A stretch of 64,000 nt of DNA from Phoronis australis (GCA_002633005.1 NMRA01000363.1:116377-180376); one strand, 5' to 3'; numbered from the stretch's first letter, positions 1-13,017 are shown. Notes: generated by a model from the sequence alone, not told the origin. Made by a program: numbers and translations.

Positions 1-126
1 AGGTGGTCGCCATACTAGGTAACAGTTAACTGAAAGGGGTTCCCAGGTTTAAACCAATGTGAATGACTGAATGTTATGACGTCGGTTTCATTACTTTAAC
101 CAATGAGAAGCCATGATAAACCACAC

Positions 127-153
127 CACAGTGCTACCTTTCGTAGCACTGTG
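127..153. repeat. perfect 11-bp hairpin
   Basis: Arms 127-137 and 143-153 (CACAGTGCTAC and its complement) are separated by five bases. The context is otherwise non-coding. Confidence 0.7.
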
Positions 154-165
154 AAAGAGTGTATT

Positions 166-265
166 TATTCATCAGATACGACCTCTGGTGGTACAATAAC
201 ACACTTAACAAAGAGTATTCATCAGATACGACCCCTGGTGTTGCAATAACACAACCAACAAAGAT
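166..265. repeat. short tandem repeat, about 49-base unit, two copies
   Basis: TATTCATCAGATACGACC(T)CTGGTG... repeats with about 49 bases spacing and a few mismatches; a weak third partial copy follows. Nothing else was recognised in 1-480. Confidence 0.6.
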
Positions 266-479
266 TCTTTATTCCTCACTAGATACTACTTTCTGCCAGG
301 CATGAGGCTATCTGCTGAAAAAGTTCTAACCTCATTATTTCAATCAAAAACATCATTTGTACAATTTTAAGACGGATCTGGAAGTAATATACATAATGTT
401 GGTCCTAGGACTGATTAACCCCTTATAGTATAGTCAATGCACAAGATCTGCGATCTGAGGTAAGATTGCATTTCCGTGG

Positions 480-1790
480 AGCATAAACAACAGCAACGCA
501 GAGCGTTGAAATGCGCCCACGAATGCATTGCAAATGGTGTGCTTTTAGGGTTATCTATTTGTATCATAAAAATGGCCTAGATGGCGCAAAAACATACAAT
601 CCATCCAAAAACAGGAAAATAACATATTTCATAAAAATCTGTCAAGGAGCTTCAAAGAAACAAAGGAAAACAGAATAAAATGAAATTGCCACTAGTGGGC
701 ACAGTGTCCGTTGGATCCGCCTGAAAGTCGTCGTCTGTTGTTACCTTCATATAAATACACTTATTAAATTTAGTAAAGATCCTGCAGTGGGTTCAGGAGA
801 TACAACTATGGGCGCAAAACAAAACTACAACTAGGAGGCGCAACAGTAGTCAGTCACCATCATCAAAGGTCGTCTTCACACTGAGAACATATATGCCAAT
901 TTTCAAGTGATTTGGTTGATACAGGGGTGGACACTAAAAATAAGATTTGAAAACAGCAAAAATGGCTACTAGGTGGTGCAAAAAACCTCGATTCCATCCA
1001 AAAACAGGAAGATAACGTCATCACACCAATAGATGCCTATATTTGAAATTTTATGAAAATCTGTTGAGGACCTTTGAAGATACTGAGTTAAACATAAAAA
1101 ACTAAAATTGCCACAAGGGGGCACAGCAGTAGTCAGATCTGTCCGAAAGTCGTCGTCCTCCGTAGTCAACATCATATAAATACACTTGCTAAATTAAGTA
1201 AAGATCCTGCGAACGGTTTAGGAGATACAGCCATAGGCGCAAAAAACTGCCACTAGGAGGCGCCACAGTAGTCGCAATCGTCGGAAAATCATTGTCAACC
1301 ATCCTCTTCATAGTAAGCACATACATGCCAATATTTACAATAATCCTTTGAGTGGTTTGGTTGATAGAAGAGTGGACACAAAAAACAGACTCTAAAAAAG
1401 TAAAAATGGCCACTAGGTGGCATAAAGTGTGTCAAATCCAACCGAAAACAAGAGGATAGCGTCATCTCACTAATAGGTGCCTACACACCAAATTTCATGA
1501 CAATCCGTTCAAGACTTTTGAAGATACAAAGGTAAGCGTAAAAAAATAAAATTGCCTTTAGGGAGCACACCGGTAGTCGGATCCGTCTGAAAGTTCGCTC
1601 ATGCGGTCCCATTCATGAATGGAACATATGTGCTTAATTTCATGAACGTATGTCAAAGGGTTTTGGAGATAGAGCAGCAGACGCCGGATGCCGGACGGAC
1701 GCAGCCCGGATGGACGGACGGAAGGACGGAGATGACGGCCACATATAAATATGTGGGCGCATAAAAAGTTCTTCAACTTCTACACTTTAC
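480..1790 (-). repeat. higher-order tandem repeat array, left copy (monomer about 142 bases, three-monomer period about 425)
   Basis: Motifs of the type CCACTAGGTGGC recur at about 689, 831, 965, 1111, 1250, 1409 and 1553. They come in three variants in fixed order, so the same variant returns about every 420-445 bases. The same family is at 58150-59340 in opposite orientation. The left edge after 1650 is a GGACGGACG-rich stretch that matches the start of the other array. No coding sequence was seen. Confidence 0.85.
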
Positions 1791-2610
1791 AGCAGAAAGG
1801 TGTGCCCAAAGTTAACAATAAGTAAGCACATGATTGTACTTCCATCTGGTACTTTAGGACCACGGCTGGTTCATTATTTCATGTGTGGACATTTAAATTC
1901 TGAAGCTTTCTAAAATAGACTTTCACTGCTCTTTTCATGATACAACAAGACCTTCATAACACGCTATCATAACTCAGTAATACTGTAAATTGCACCTCAT
2001 CCTCCACACTGTAAGCAACGTTGTACTGTAGTAAAAGCAAAAAATTACTTGGCAACACGACCCAGCAATCTCGTAAAGATGACTGAGTGCAAGAGCAATT
2101 CTCCATCATGACGCTAGAGTGCAAGAGGAATTCCCGAGCTGGTTAGCTTAACTAATGTATCGCAATGACACAGAAATGAAATTTTATCTGCTTGTTTTTG
2201 ATGGTTACATTATTACTGCATTCAATCAAAAACTGATGCCTAAAACCTTTGCACGGCAACTACAGCAGAGAATTGTGTCACACAAGGCAGCTATCAATTT
2301 TTCAACCATTCTTAAACTATTTAAAGCATTGATAATACAGGTCAACCATAATTATATCCATTGTAAACCTGAGTCAGCCTGTAGATGACAATCTCAAGTT
2401 AGAAATGCTAACAAAAATATGAGGTAAAAACATAACGACCAACTCCAAGTTAAATTGTTGGTGTCAGTAAAAAAAGTCTCTTCTGGCAGAAACGTAAGCG
2501 TTCAGGTCACTTAGAAACCCTTACGCAGGTGAACATCCTTCTGTTCCCTTTCTTCATCAGTGCCACCTGGTAAACATCAAGTCCTCCATTGCTCGGACAA
2601 AAACATTTAC
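1791..2610. other. non-coding, no recognised feature
   Basis: This is AT-rich sequence between the left repeat array and the PRCC 3' end. A 77-codon open frame at 2155-2388 shows no recognisable domain and no splice context. I see no gene here. Confidence 0.5.
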
Positions 2611-2616
2611 TTTATT
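2611..2616 (-). terminator. PRCC poly(A) signal AATAAA
   Basis: TTTATT on the plus strand is the canonical AATAAA on the gene strand, about 95 bases after the PRCC stop codon. The distance is ordinary for a short animal 3' UTR. Such hexamers are common in AT-rich DNA, so its use is inferred. Confidence 0.55.
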
Positions 2617-2710
2617 GGTGAACCTAAAGGCCTATCTGGCTTGTTTGGCATGAATTGCATAATTTGCACATCAGAATGTTTGTTGCAGACATCACAAGTA
2701 CTGGTCAGGG

Positions 2711-5700
2711 TTAGAAGCCATATTTTGCCTGCGTCTGCTTCTTTGTAGCTCTGTTAGATGCCCACTGGTTCCTCAACTCAAACTCGCGTTCCTGCGCCTG
2801 GAAACACAAAGTGTAAAAGCATTGTAACATCATTCTATCATCAAGGCAAATATATTGTTACAGGGTGGGTTAAATAACCATGACAAATTGAGTGTCACCA
2901 TTTCTGTCTACAAAGACTGTCAATTTACTAGGCCTGGATTTGTTTGAAAACAAACCATTGAGAAAAAGTCAGGAGGTTTGATTTGTTATTGCTAGATTAA
3001 TAAACAAGAATAGTTTAAAAAAGCTTTGTGTTGAATTTTGAAGGAGGTTCTGTTTGTCGTATGTGATTTGGTCGACTGTTCCTTTGTTTAAAACTGGCTT
3101 AGTAAAAGAAGAGCTGACCATAACTGTGGCGTGAGGGCAAATGATGTGATCACGCAGCACTGTGGTTACTATGGCAAAGGGATCTATGGGTAGCAATGAA
3201 ACCAAGGTATAACAGACAGACAAGTATTGTTTATCGCACACAACTTTAGGAGATCAATGCTATGCTTGACTGGCAATAGCCTTACAGTAGATAACTTATC
3301 TAAGCCAATATGTGACCTACATGGCCACCCGTCCATGTGTGATCCCCTTCAGAGGAATTGTCCCTGTGTGACCCTTCCGCCTCCCCCGTCCCTCTGCAAC
3401 GCCTTTAGCCCTACCCGTTCCTGTGTGACCCCTTCAGCCCCACCCATGTCTCTGAAAACCCTTCAGCCATTCATGTGTGACTGCTTCAACCCCAACCACC
3501 TCAGTGCAACCCCTTCAATCCCAACTGTTCCTGTGAGGCCTTTTCAGCCCACCTGTTGCTGTGTTACCCCTTCAGCCCCATCTGTTCTTGTATGACCATT
3601 ACAGTCCCACTCAGTCCTGTATGACCCCCTTAAGCTCAATCCATTCCGATGTGACCCCTACAGCCCCACCCGCTGCTGTGTGACCCCTTCAGCCCCACCT
3701 GTTGCTGTGTCATCCTCTTCAACCCCACCCATTCCTGTATAATACCCGTCAGAAGCACACACTTACCTGATGGGCCAGGTATGTGATCTGATGTTTCCTC
3801 CTCTGCTGTGTGGAAGGCAGATCATTCTTGTGTTTCTTTGACCGTGACATACCAGCATCTTCTTCACTAATACCTGTAATCATAAGCATTATTTAAGCAA
3901 CTAATTATACCAAAGAATAATACGATATATAACAAGTTTATTTATTCAATTCATTTTGTCTGATTTGACAAATTCAATATAAATGGTAGCTTTTCAGGAC
4001 AGCGGCCAGTATGATAAAAAATACTAATTACAATACAAAATGAAACATGGTGCAAGTCTTCGGGAGATGTCACCAAGCATTGCAACTGAAGCAAGTTACA
4101 TCACTTGTCTGTCTTTTATCGTGAGTGGTGTGCTTCTACAGAGCATAGCCATGGCTACATCTGAAAGCTTCATTTAAACACTCTTTAGCTGTTGCTGTTT
4201 TATTCCTATCTGAAGCACTTTGGGGTTAAAAAATATTACCACGCTCATCTGATCGTAAATTATCGAATAAGCCAGCTCACAAGCAATGCGTACATGCATC
4301 ATTTTCAAGTTCGCAATTTTAGGGTTGGTCGACTAAACTCTGCAGCGTTTTCTCAGATTATTTACGGTTTTCAAGATTTTGTTGGTACAAGAAATGGAAT
4401 CCTATCACAGGAATATTATGAGACCGATTTTATGAGAGTGAAAGGGTGAATTCAGTTTCGCTTTTTATCCAACTAAATAGGGCAAAGTACAGTATTAAGG
4501 TAGAACTAAGTTTTTATCACTTTTGAGAAAAACAGCCATACATCTGCTGTTTATTCGTGCCTTTTTCTGATTGAATTCTACTCAAAACGTTCAGCAAAAT
4601 GACGTTTCTTACAACAAATTTCTTACGACAAGAAGTAGGGCAGAGGCCATGTACCAGTTCAACAGTGAACAAGTAGAAAACAATATATCCAAACATCTAC
4701 ATAAATCAAACCAACCCAACGTTTAACAAAAATTTTCTTTAATCTTGTATTTTTGGACAAAATAAAATTCCGCTTGTCTTCCATATTGGGGGCTAAATAG
4801 GTGAAAAGGTACAGTAGTATAGTTTAAAGTGGCTAGCACCTTTTCCGAGTTGTCTGCTTCAAAAATCATTTTTTTTTCATCCAGTGTTGAATACATTTTC
4901 CCACAAAGCTTCAACAGCTCACGTTGTTTAAAGAAACAAGCACAAACACACGGCATGTTTACCTTTAGTCATCTGTATCTCAGAGGCCATCTGATCAGCA
5001 GCATTGACATCAATGATGTTTATGGCCTCCTTGCCACGCCGATTCTTGCCTTGTAACCGGAGAAACTGAGACGAAAGGTTATCAGTTTCAAGTGATAGGG
5101 AAAACAATTCAAACACAAAATACAAAACAATCCTGTCTTCATCTAGCTTAACTCGTCTGTAATTTCACGAAAACTTTTGCAGAAAGTCAAACAGAGCATT
5201 ACTGGAAAACTGTGATAAAATGATAAACTCTCACTAATTTCGGACAAAAACAATTGCCAAAACTGCCTACATTTTATTTTTCAAAGACTTCTAAAGGTCC
5301 CTAAATCTACCATGTACTTGAGGAAACACCGACTGTCCTTTCTTGTGCTGTTTAAGTTTCATTGCTAATTCAGTTTTTGGCTTTGATACAATCTGAGAGT
5401 GAAAACTATGTTGAATATTCTCAATATCATTGAAAGTAAGTAGGGATCTTTTAATGCAAACCTACTAATTTAAGGGCCGAGTCCCTACTGTTTTTCATTG
5501 AACTAAGGGCTCAGTTTCTGGTTATCACTTTTAGAAAATGTCATAAGCCAAAGTGGAGCTCATAGTAAAAATAAGAAGATAAAAAAGATCACATCTATGC
5601 ATAAAGAACGACACAAATATGCAAAAGATGCAGTCCCTGTTTGGTTCTGTTTCATACAACCAGGCAATGAAGTCCATGTGATCTGATACACCAAAGGAAT

Positions 5701-8700
5701 AGGCCTACAACGGTGTTTCTTTCCATTGATTTTTTCGTTTCATATTAGATTTTTGTTCCCACCAGTTTCGATGTACTGACATAGACTGCTTCGTGGTCAG
5801 GGTTAGTGGTTTCTACTAACAGCGACTGATAGGTCAGATCACAAATAGTGACATCTGCCGTCACGGACCCATGAATGAAAAAAGATATTCCACACTAAGC
5901 TGGTCACGATCACGCTACACCAGAAATTGTAAAACCACCTTTCAGCCAATCAGAGGACAGAAATATTGGTGATCGTTTAATAATTCTATCAAATTCTTTT
6001 ACCTGTTCATCCTGTAGATACTGACTAACATCCTGGCTATCCCCGGCGTAGTTTGATGACTCATCAGATGCCTGGAAAAGACGGGGTCTACTTTAACATA
6101 CAGGCAATCTTGGTTGACCACAAAGACTTTTTTATGAATAGATATCATCACTAGCTAAGAATTCATGCCAATGACATGATGCAATAGAAGTGGTTGATAA
6201 CAACTCATGTGAATGGCATGGTACGATATAAGTGATTGATAAGAATTCATGTGAATAGCATGATATGATATAAGTGATTGATGAGAATACGTGTGAATGG
6301 CATGATATGAGGTGAGTGAAAGATAACAATTCATGTGAATGGCACGATATGATATAAGTGGTTGATAAGAATTCGTATTAAAAGTTGAATTTTTTCATGC
6401 AAAGTTTATCACCAATCATGAAAAGCTCAAGTCGCTGCACAAGTTATGTTTTTATGGTTTCCAAGAAACTTCTTATACATTTTGGATTGTTAAGTCAAAT
6501 GCTAGTATACTAGGGGCAAAAGCACATTTAATTGCCAACTTTTCACAGACAACAACTTATAGCTTGAGTGCAATGTTCAGTCATACACAGCTACCTCGCT
6601 GGCTAAGTCTCCACATGCACAGAGGTGCCTTTTTCAAGTCAAATACCTGTGGCTGTCTATAGCTATAATCTTCCTGATACCCAGTGTCCACTTCACAACT
6701 CATGTAACCATACTGCCTCTGAGGCCTAGACATTTGTGACGTTGCTCCTCCTTTAAATGTTAAAGGTGCGTCAGCACCAGGCAGGTTTAACACAGCCGAC
6801 TGATTCTGCGAGTCTGAGCTGGGGATACTATCTGTTGTAGACGAAGGATAGGTGGACTCAACAGGTGGCACTGATGTGGTACTCAAATGGTCGTAGGCAG
6901 AGTTTTCATCTGTTTGTGCCACAGTCACAGTTCGTGAATTCACTATTGAATTGCTGCTTGGAGCAGCCACAACAGATTCAGCACCCTCGAGCTCACCGAG
7001 TGAGAAAAAGTTTGATGTCCCTGCCCCCTCCTCCTCATTATCAGTATCATCAGCATCCATTAGGGGGCGAACAGGTTTTGCTGAACTCCTGTGAATAGAT
7101 GGCGCCGGTGGCACTGGCTTCTTTGTCAAACTGTAGGGTATCAGAGGTCGATTGGTCTCCTTGGTAACAGCTTGCTTTGGCTGGGGCAGGAGAGACATTA
7201 GACCAGAAAGTCCCTATAATACATCAATTAAAATAAGATGACATGTCAAAAATCGAAAGAGAATGAGACAGGTTGGAACAGTGGGTGATTCATGCTATGT
7301 CAAAATGATACACATTAACTAAGTTACAGCATTTGTGAGACATTCATAATTCACATGGCTTGGAATTTTCCTCTTATTTTATTTCTTGTTTCCTCTTTTC
7401 GAGTCTTTTTTATCATTATTTTGACTTCATTCATGCAAAAATGTTTATTTCAGTTGCATTTTACAACACGAAAATATTTCTTTCACATGAGCCAATATAT
7501 TTGTGGAACGATACATCACCTGGAAAATTTTCCTCTTTTTTGTCATTGGTCATTCCAAGCCCTGATTCAATTATTACAGAACAATTATAAAAAAAGTTTT
7601 TGAGACAAGTAATATCTTGAACGCAAACAATGTTTTGCTGGTAACTGGTAAGTATATTCCAAGTTCAAATTTTTCTCCCTTCTGTGATGACGCCCATCAT
7701 TGTAAGTTACAGACAACAAGGTCATATACTCCAATGAATGCTACTTAAAACTGGACACTACGAATTTAATTTCCAAAAAACAAAAAGCAATCCCGAAACT
7801 CTCGAAACAAAAGAGATTCAATATTTTCTGTTACACAAATGGTGTCCAAAATTACGGACTGGTTTTCAGTTTGGGGGAAGACTAATTCTCAAATTAAACA
7901 CTGTGGAAGACTCAATCAGTAAAACTGTCCAAGAATAAATTTCCACGTCCACTGCAGTGTTAACAAGAAAACCGTTATGGCAATGTCTTGTTATCACCTG
8001 GTGCAGACTATTCATCACATTTGGATGACAAAATCATGTATGACCTTTGACCTTCAAGTAAGATGTGGAGATTGCAGGGCTTGGAATGACCAATGACAAA
8101 AAGAGACTAGGAAATTTTCCAGCTTACGTATCGTTCCACAAACAAATAGGCTTGTGAGAAAGAAATATTTTTTGTGTTGTAAAATTTATCTGAAATAAAT
8201 GTTTTGCATGAATAGACTCATGATAATGATAAAAAAACGAAATGAAAAAAGAGGAAACTGGAAATCAAATTAAAGGTCAGGAAATCAAAATCAAAAAAGA
8301 GAAAACCCTCTCAAAACAGGAAAATTCCAAGCCCTGAGAATGGCATAGCCAGAAAATGAAGTAAGGTATAATTCAAAATATAGGATGTTAGTGGTTACAA
8401 TAAGAATTTCAGCAGGTATTATAAATACAAGCAAAGTGGTCGTGGAAACAACCTACGGTAGCTTGTTTTCCTACTTTAAGCTAAGTAGTGGGAAGTCCAC
8501 AAAAGCTTCGACACGTGTATGTGTAACTTTGCGCATGTCACATTAAAATTCAACAAGTGGGCAAACATGCGGCTGCATAAGTACGACTTGCAAGTTGAGC
8601 AAAGTTCCGTGGTATGGTTGTTCTAGTCGGATTTCTTCTAACTTGAACATAACTCTCAGTGAATCCCATTGAATCCATACACCCTGTCCCACATATACAA

Positions 8701-11700
8701 CTACTATTTACTAAGCAAACGTGCATACTGTTCCAATTATACATCTATCAAATACTAGGCACACATACCGAAGGCTTGGGTTTCTTCTTGACTGGTTCAT
8801 CATCATCATCCTCATCAGAGTCAGCCTGCCAAACACAAAAAGAGTCCATAGCAAATTCACACAGGGAACCACATTCAACGGCAATGGTGATGAAATGCAT
8901 GGATCAAGGGCAACTACAAACCCTTCAGTTGACTTGAACTGGAAACATATGTCGTCCATGTACACTTTTTAAGCCAAATATCAACAAAACTATAAATGTT
9001 AACTCAGTAAAAGTATCTATTTCTAAAAGCAGAGGGACTGTAGAATTTGATTAATGACTTTGTTCCAATCTGCCATTAAATAAGTCACACGACCGTGTCT
9101 TTTAGTAAACGTTAACAGAAATGAAAGGTAGCAAAACAGAGGTCTCGGTAATATGACTAAATTTCATTTGATGTAAATGTTCACAATTCCAGCTAGTGTT
9201 TGTGCATAGTATGTGAAAGTTTTATATGAATCCAATAAGCCATTTCTGTGAATGACGTCCCAAACAACGCAAAAATACCTTGAAATGTTCGTGAATTAAA
9301 AAAAATGAATTTCTGTCCTGCCAAGGCTAGTCTATCCCATTTTAGACACTGTAATTAGAAATTAGGGCAAGCATTCATAATGCTACAGAGGTGTTTGTAG
9401 AGTGTTTTCTATTGAACTATTACCAGTCAGGATAAAATGCAAAAACGACTCAACTATGTGTCTTGCTTTCACGACACTATGTTGGAAAAAGTGGAGTATG
9501 AAATCAGCAGAATTTAACCATCCACCTGTTTCATGAAAAGTGTCTTAGAGACTCAAGTCAGGCATTAGGTCTCACTCTCCAAAAACCATTTCTGAAAAAT
9601 ACTTCATTCTCATTATTATAGCAAAAGTTCAGTCTCTAAGAATATATACCCATAGCCTCTAGTTAATGAGATTTGTAGAAATTATTCCAGTCAGTGACCT
9701 GGTAAGAATTACATGGCTAAACAGTCAGTGATCTGGTAATAATTACATGGCTAAACAGTCAGTGATCTGGTAATAATTACACGGCTAAACAGTCAGTGAT
9801 CTGGTAATAATTACACGGCTAAACAGTCAGTGATCTGGTAATAATTACATGGCTAAACAGTCAGTGATCTGGTAATAATTACATGGCTAAACATTTTAAT
9901 TAAGAATTGAGAAGTGGGAGCCTAAGACCCAATTTCTGACTTATGTCTCAAGTTGGCCTTGGTACAAAGCTGTATACTACATAATACAGCTTTGCGCCGA
10001 TGTGGGTGAAAAAGTGGCCATATAAAATCTGACACAGAATTAGTGTCATTAAAAACTAGTCTTCCTTGAGCAAACTAAATTATTAACGGCGTTGGAAAAA
10101 ATGGCATTCTACCGTTGTTGTGCTGCTAAAGTTGTGGAGCAAATTTCTGCGTCGGCTTTCGGCACCATGAAATATTGCGTCACCTATTGGCCAGATTCTT
10201 TTCGCCGATTCTTCAATCAACTATTGTTCTTTCATGAGGTTGCGTACACATCACAATAAATTATTGGAACTGGTTTCACTTCATTATAAGTTTTTAGAAT
10301 TTCGATACCCAAAAACTGAATTTCAGAGGAAATTATGCTGATGCGAAGTTGTCGCAAAAATTTAGGAAATGGCGCATGCGCTTGACACGAGCGTACTGTT
10401 TTCAAAATGACGACATACTTTTAATTGTTACAAAAAGTCGAGAATCACGCACGAAAATGACGTTTATTGCATTGTTTTTCACTTAAACGGTTGTAATGGG
10501 CAAGGTGAGTGTCGGTTGACTCCCAGATTTTGCATGCACCCAGTCCGGTCTTTAGCTTTACATGTTGATACAAGTTTCACGGCAAGGTGACGAGCAGAAC
10601 TACCTTGGATGTGTGTAATTTCGGGGTCTATAGAAGATTAACACACACTGGCACCTACCTGTATTTTGACAATAGTCTTCATACAGCTAGCTGGCTGGCT
10701 AGTCTCAAGTCACAAGTCACTTTTCATGCAAGAGATCCCATGAGTAATGTTATCACTCACCCCCCCCTCCCCCCCNCCCCACCCCATCAACAACAGAAAC
10801 CGACTTACACCTGGCAAATCCGGAAGGCTGATCTTAACTGTGTTCTTCTTTTTTACACCGGGTGTTGATCCATCACTGTGATTTCCCTTAGGCATGACGT
10901 CGACCATGGGATCACGTACAGGATTCTTTGGGGCTGGCAGACCTTTGGGAGACAGTGCAAGACATAACACAGTGCAACAAGTGCAATATTACTCAAAGGA
11001 TGATGACATACAAGTCACATGTAAGATGATATCTGCCTGAAAATCCACACTCTATAAGGTGTAGACCGTACAGTGTACCAACCACCAACACCTTTTCAGT
11101 CCATTCTTTGGACCTATTTAATCAGGAAAAATAAACATGATGTAATTGAAATGTAATATATTTCAAGGGCTTTTGAATGATGTAATCTATGAAAAAAGTG
11201 ACAATGAGGCTAAAATTGTACTAAAAGCATTAACAGACAACTCACTTTTATCATTGCCACGATCCATATCCCACAGCTCAATATTTCCAAAAGCATGTCT
11301 GTGGATATCGTTGTGATTTGCTGACATTTAATAATTCATTCTTAAAATAATTGCAAAGTTCTCTAGTTTGGGACAACGAGAAGGTATGTTGCCCAAGGTT
11401 GGACCTTGTACCAAATTCAAGAAATAGACAATAGTGGCTGTCCCAAATTCAAGAAGTACGATAAGCACTAAGCCCTCATTCACCTCGATGTTACACACAA
11501 AGGGACGTACAAAAACATTGTATTGGCGGCTAGTTTTGATGATTTTATGAACTGCCAAATAAATTTTATGACTCTGTTGATACAAAACGTTGTATCTGAT
11601 ATTCAAAAAATAAGAAGAACGCCAAAATCATCTATGTCAAAACCTTCAGAAAAAATATCAATTTCAGCTTGAATTTTAGAGTCCCAAATCTTAGAGAATG

Positions 11701-12601
11701 ATCCACTGTGAAACTGGAGAATTTTTACGGTAATGATTATTTCATGAGAGACGTAGAGTGTAATAACAGATGAAAATTACACAGGAACATGGCACTATTT
11801 TACACATAAATTTGTGTCATATTTTTACATGGAAATTTTTCTATATGGATTACACGTTTTTGCCACGTTTTACACACTTTGAGTAATATGTTACTATGTA
11901 TGTAAAATTCTCACCCGGATTAAAGCTCACATGTAGGATGCACCCTTAGGTAAATAAGTGGGTCTCTGATGAAAACTTACTTGAGAACAACACTGAATAA
12001 CACCTGTTTTGTATCAGATTTGATTTGACCAGTTTTTTACCCACATCGGCGCAAAGCTCGGAGTTTATTTAGTATACAGTTTTGCAGTAAGGCCGCTCAC
12101 TCACCTGTGTATTAATTTGCATTTTATGACTAAATGCTGAAAATGAGATAATCATAGCTTTTTTCATTACATTTGTACCCAAGCTATCATCCACCAGAAA
12201 AGTTATCATTGCAAATCAATGAATAGCCTGACTATACTGTATCAGTCACTACGATGAATATCATATGGTCCACACTCAAGTCGTCAATTACTTAGTTAAA
12301 TTACAATGTCAGTGAACAAGTTTGCAGTAATGTGCAACCAGCTGGACCAGTTCAGTGACCCATGTTTCTCAAATTAACGACAAATGCTACATTTGCAGTC
12401 AAGCATACCTAAAATAGAAAACCCAGGACCAGATTTTGGCTGTGGCTGTGCTTGCGTTTTAGGAGCGGGTAGGGACGAAAGAAAGGAAGATGCCGAGTGT
12501 CTCGGAGCTACTTCTGTTTTTCCTTCCTCATTTCTTTCTACTGAGTCCTCTTCACTACCACTGGCACCTTCATCGCTGCTTGCATAAGCCACCAGCGACA
12601 T
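2711..12601 (-). CDS. PRCC: PRCC, proline-rich nuclear protein linked to mRNA splicing (8 coding exons, complete)
   Basis: Coding exons, in order: 12601-12409, 10942-10809, 8825-8769, 7213-6647, 6071-6003, 5065-4963, 3873-3767 and 2797-2711. They sum to 1317 bases, giving 438 aa plus a TAA stop, with GT donors, AG acceptors and matching phases throughout. The start MSLVAYASSDE matches the PRCC N-terminus. Next come a short Pro/Lys region (residues 66-109), an acidic-then-Lys patch (110-128, DSDEDDDDEPVKKK), the SLLPQPK...VTKETNR block (about 134-149), NFFSL (about 190), the APLTFKGG block, FLRLQGKNRRGKEAINIIDV (341-360), and a C-terminus with QQRRKHQITYLAHQ (397-410) and TKKQTQAKYGF. Human PRCC (known from translocation renal carcinoma) is about 490 aa; this one is shorter, mainly because it lacks the long poly-proline region. 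The family is nuclear and linked to pre-mRNA splicing and mitotic checkpoint control through MAD2L2. For exon 2 the donor GTAAGT at 10808 was chosen over one two bases upstream because the latter puts a stop at the start of exon 3. Confidence 0.95.
3318..3745. repeat. degenerate 30-bp minisatellite in PRCC intron 7
   Basis: About 14 imperfect copies of a C-rich unit like CTGTGTGACCCCTTCAGCCC plus about ten bases. It ends about 20 bases downstream of the exon 7 donor (3766). The 122-codon open frame across it is a by-product of the repeat and is not a gene. Confidence 0.85.
6160..6376. repeat. 42-bp minisatellite in PRCC intron 4
   Basis: Five to six copies; AATTCATG-type landmarks lie at 6161, 6202, 6244, 6286, 6328 and 6370, giving a 42-base period. 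It lies between exons 5 and 4 of PRCC. Confidence 0.9.
7355..8337. repeat. fold-back element: inverted pair of about 210-260 bases around a 0.5-kb spacer
   Basis: 7355-7565 and 8074-8337 are inverted diverged copies. Both share CTTGGAATTTTCCT at their outer ends and GGAATGACCAATGACAA at the inner ends. It lies in PRCC intron 3. It looks like a non-autonomous element or an old inverted duplication; no coding capacity was seen. Confidence 0.75.
9688..9891. repeat. 34-bp minisatellite, six copies, PRCC intron 2
   Basis: The unit CAGTCAGTGATCTGGTAATA plus ATTACATGGCTAAA is repeated six times. The first copy differs slightly and two middle copies have ACACGG for ACATGG. The array is very regular, hence recent. 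Confidence 0.95.
9964..12067. repeat. pair of inverted 58-bp repeats flanking PRCC exon 2
   Basis: 9964-10020 and 12010-12067 are inverted copies, sharing the core CTTTGCGCCGATGTGGGT and flanking GTATACTA. They lie about 2 kb apart on either side of PRCC exon 2 (10809-10942). They may be two insertions of one short repeat or remnants of a larger element's ends. Confidence 0.65.
10770..10795. other. poly-C run with an undetermined base
   Basis: A C-rich tract in PRCC intron 2, 14 bases from the exon 2 donor, contains one N. It is probably a sequencing or assembly difficulty in the homopolymer. Confidence 0.7.
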
Positions 12602-12960
12602 TGTAGTGAAACTTGCCGGTTTGTTGGACGACTTAAATTTTGTTTTACACTGTGTGGCGTTAAAATACCAATACTATATGTGGCAACATAATACTTATGA
12701 GAGCTGGCGTGCGGCGTCAGAGCCAAAGAGCCAATTTTTATCTCATTGGTCAGTCACGGTGTTCATTGATGCGGGAACACCAGTAAACCCAGTAAATCTC
12801 AAGAGGAGCGGCTGGTGATGTGTATTGATTAAAATCGCAAGAACGTTCTGCGGTCAGTTCAGTGTTAACCTCTATAGATCTGTGTAAAGCGGTAGTGTCT
12901 CATGCGCGTACCCAGGGTTGTCCGCCCGCTGTTTTGTTAGGACAAGTTCCATGACGTCAA
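12602..12960 (-). promoter_or_regulatory. probable PRCC promoter and 5' UTR
   Basis: This is the stretch directly upstream of the PRCC start codon. It contains CCAAT-box sequences in both orientations (CCAAT at 12731-12735 on plus; ATTGG at 12745-12749, a CCAAT on the gene strand), about 140 bases upstream of the ATG. No clear TATA box was seen. The role is inferred from position and the CCAAT boxes only. Confidence 0.4.
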
Positions 12961-13017
12961 GAATTCGAGCCCCCCCTCCAATTGAGGCTACTCAGAAAAA
13001 TCTACACAAAACTGAGT

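Noticed and set aside
3227-3595. 122-codon open frame rich in Pro/Cys
   Set aside because: It is the 30-bp minisatellite read as protein, inside a PRCC intron.
9688-9891. CRISPR-like array (34-bp repeats)
   Set aside because: The repeats are directly abutting with no unique spacers, and the sequence is eukaryotic; it is a minisatellite.
10811-10812. Donor two bases earlier for PRCC exon 2
   Set aside because: It would bring a TGA into frame at the start of exon 3; GTAAGT at 10808 keeps the frame.
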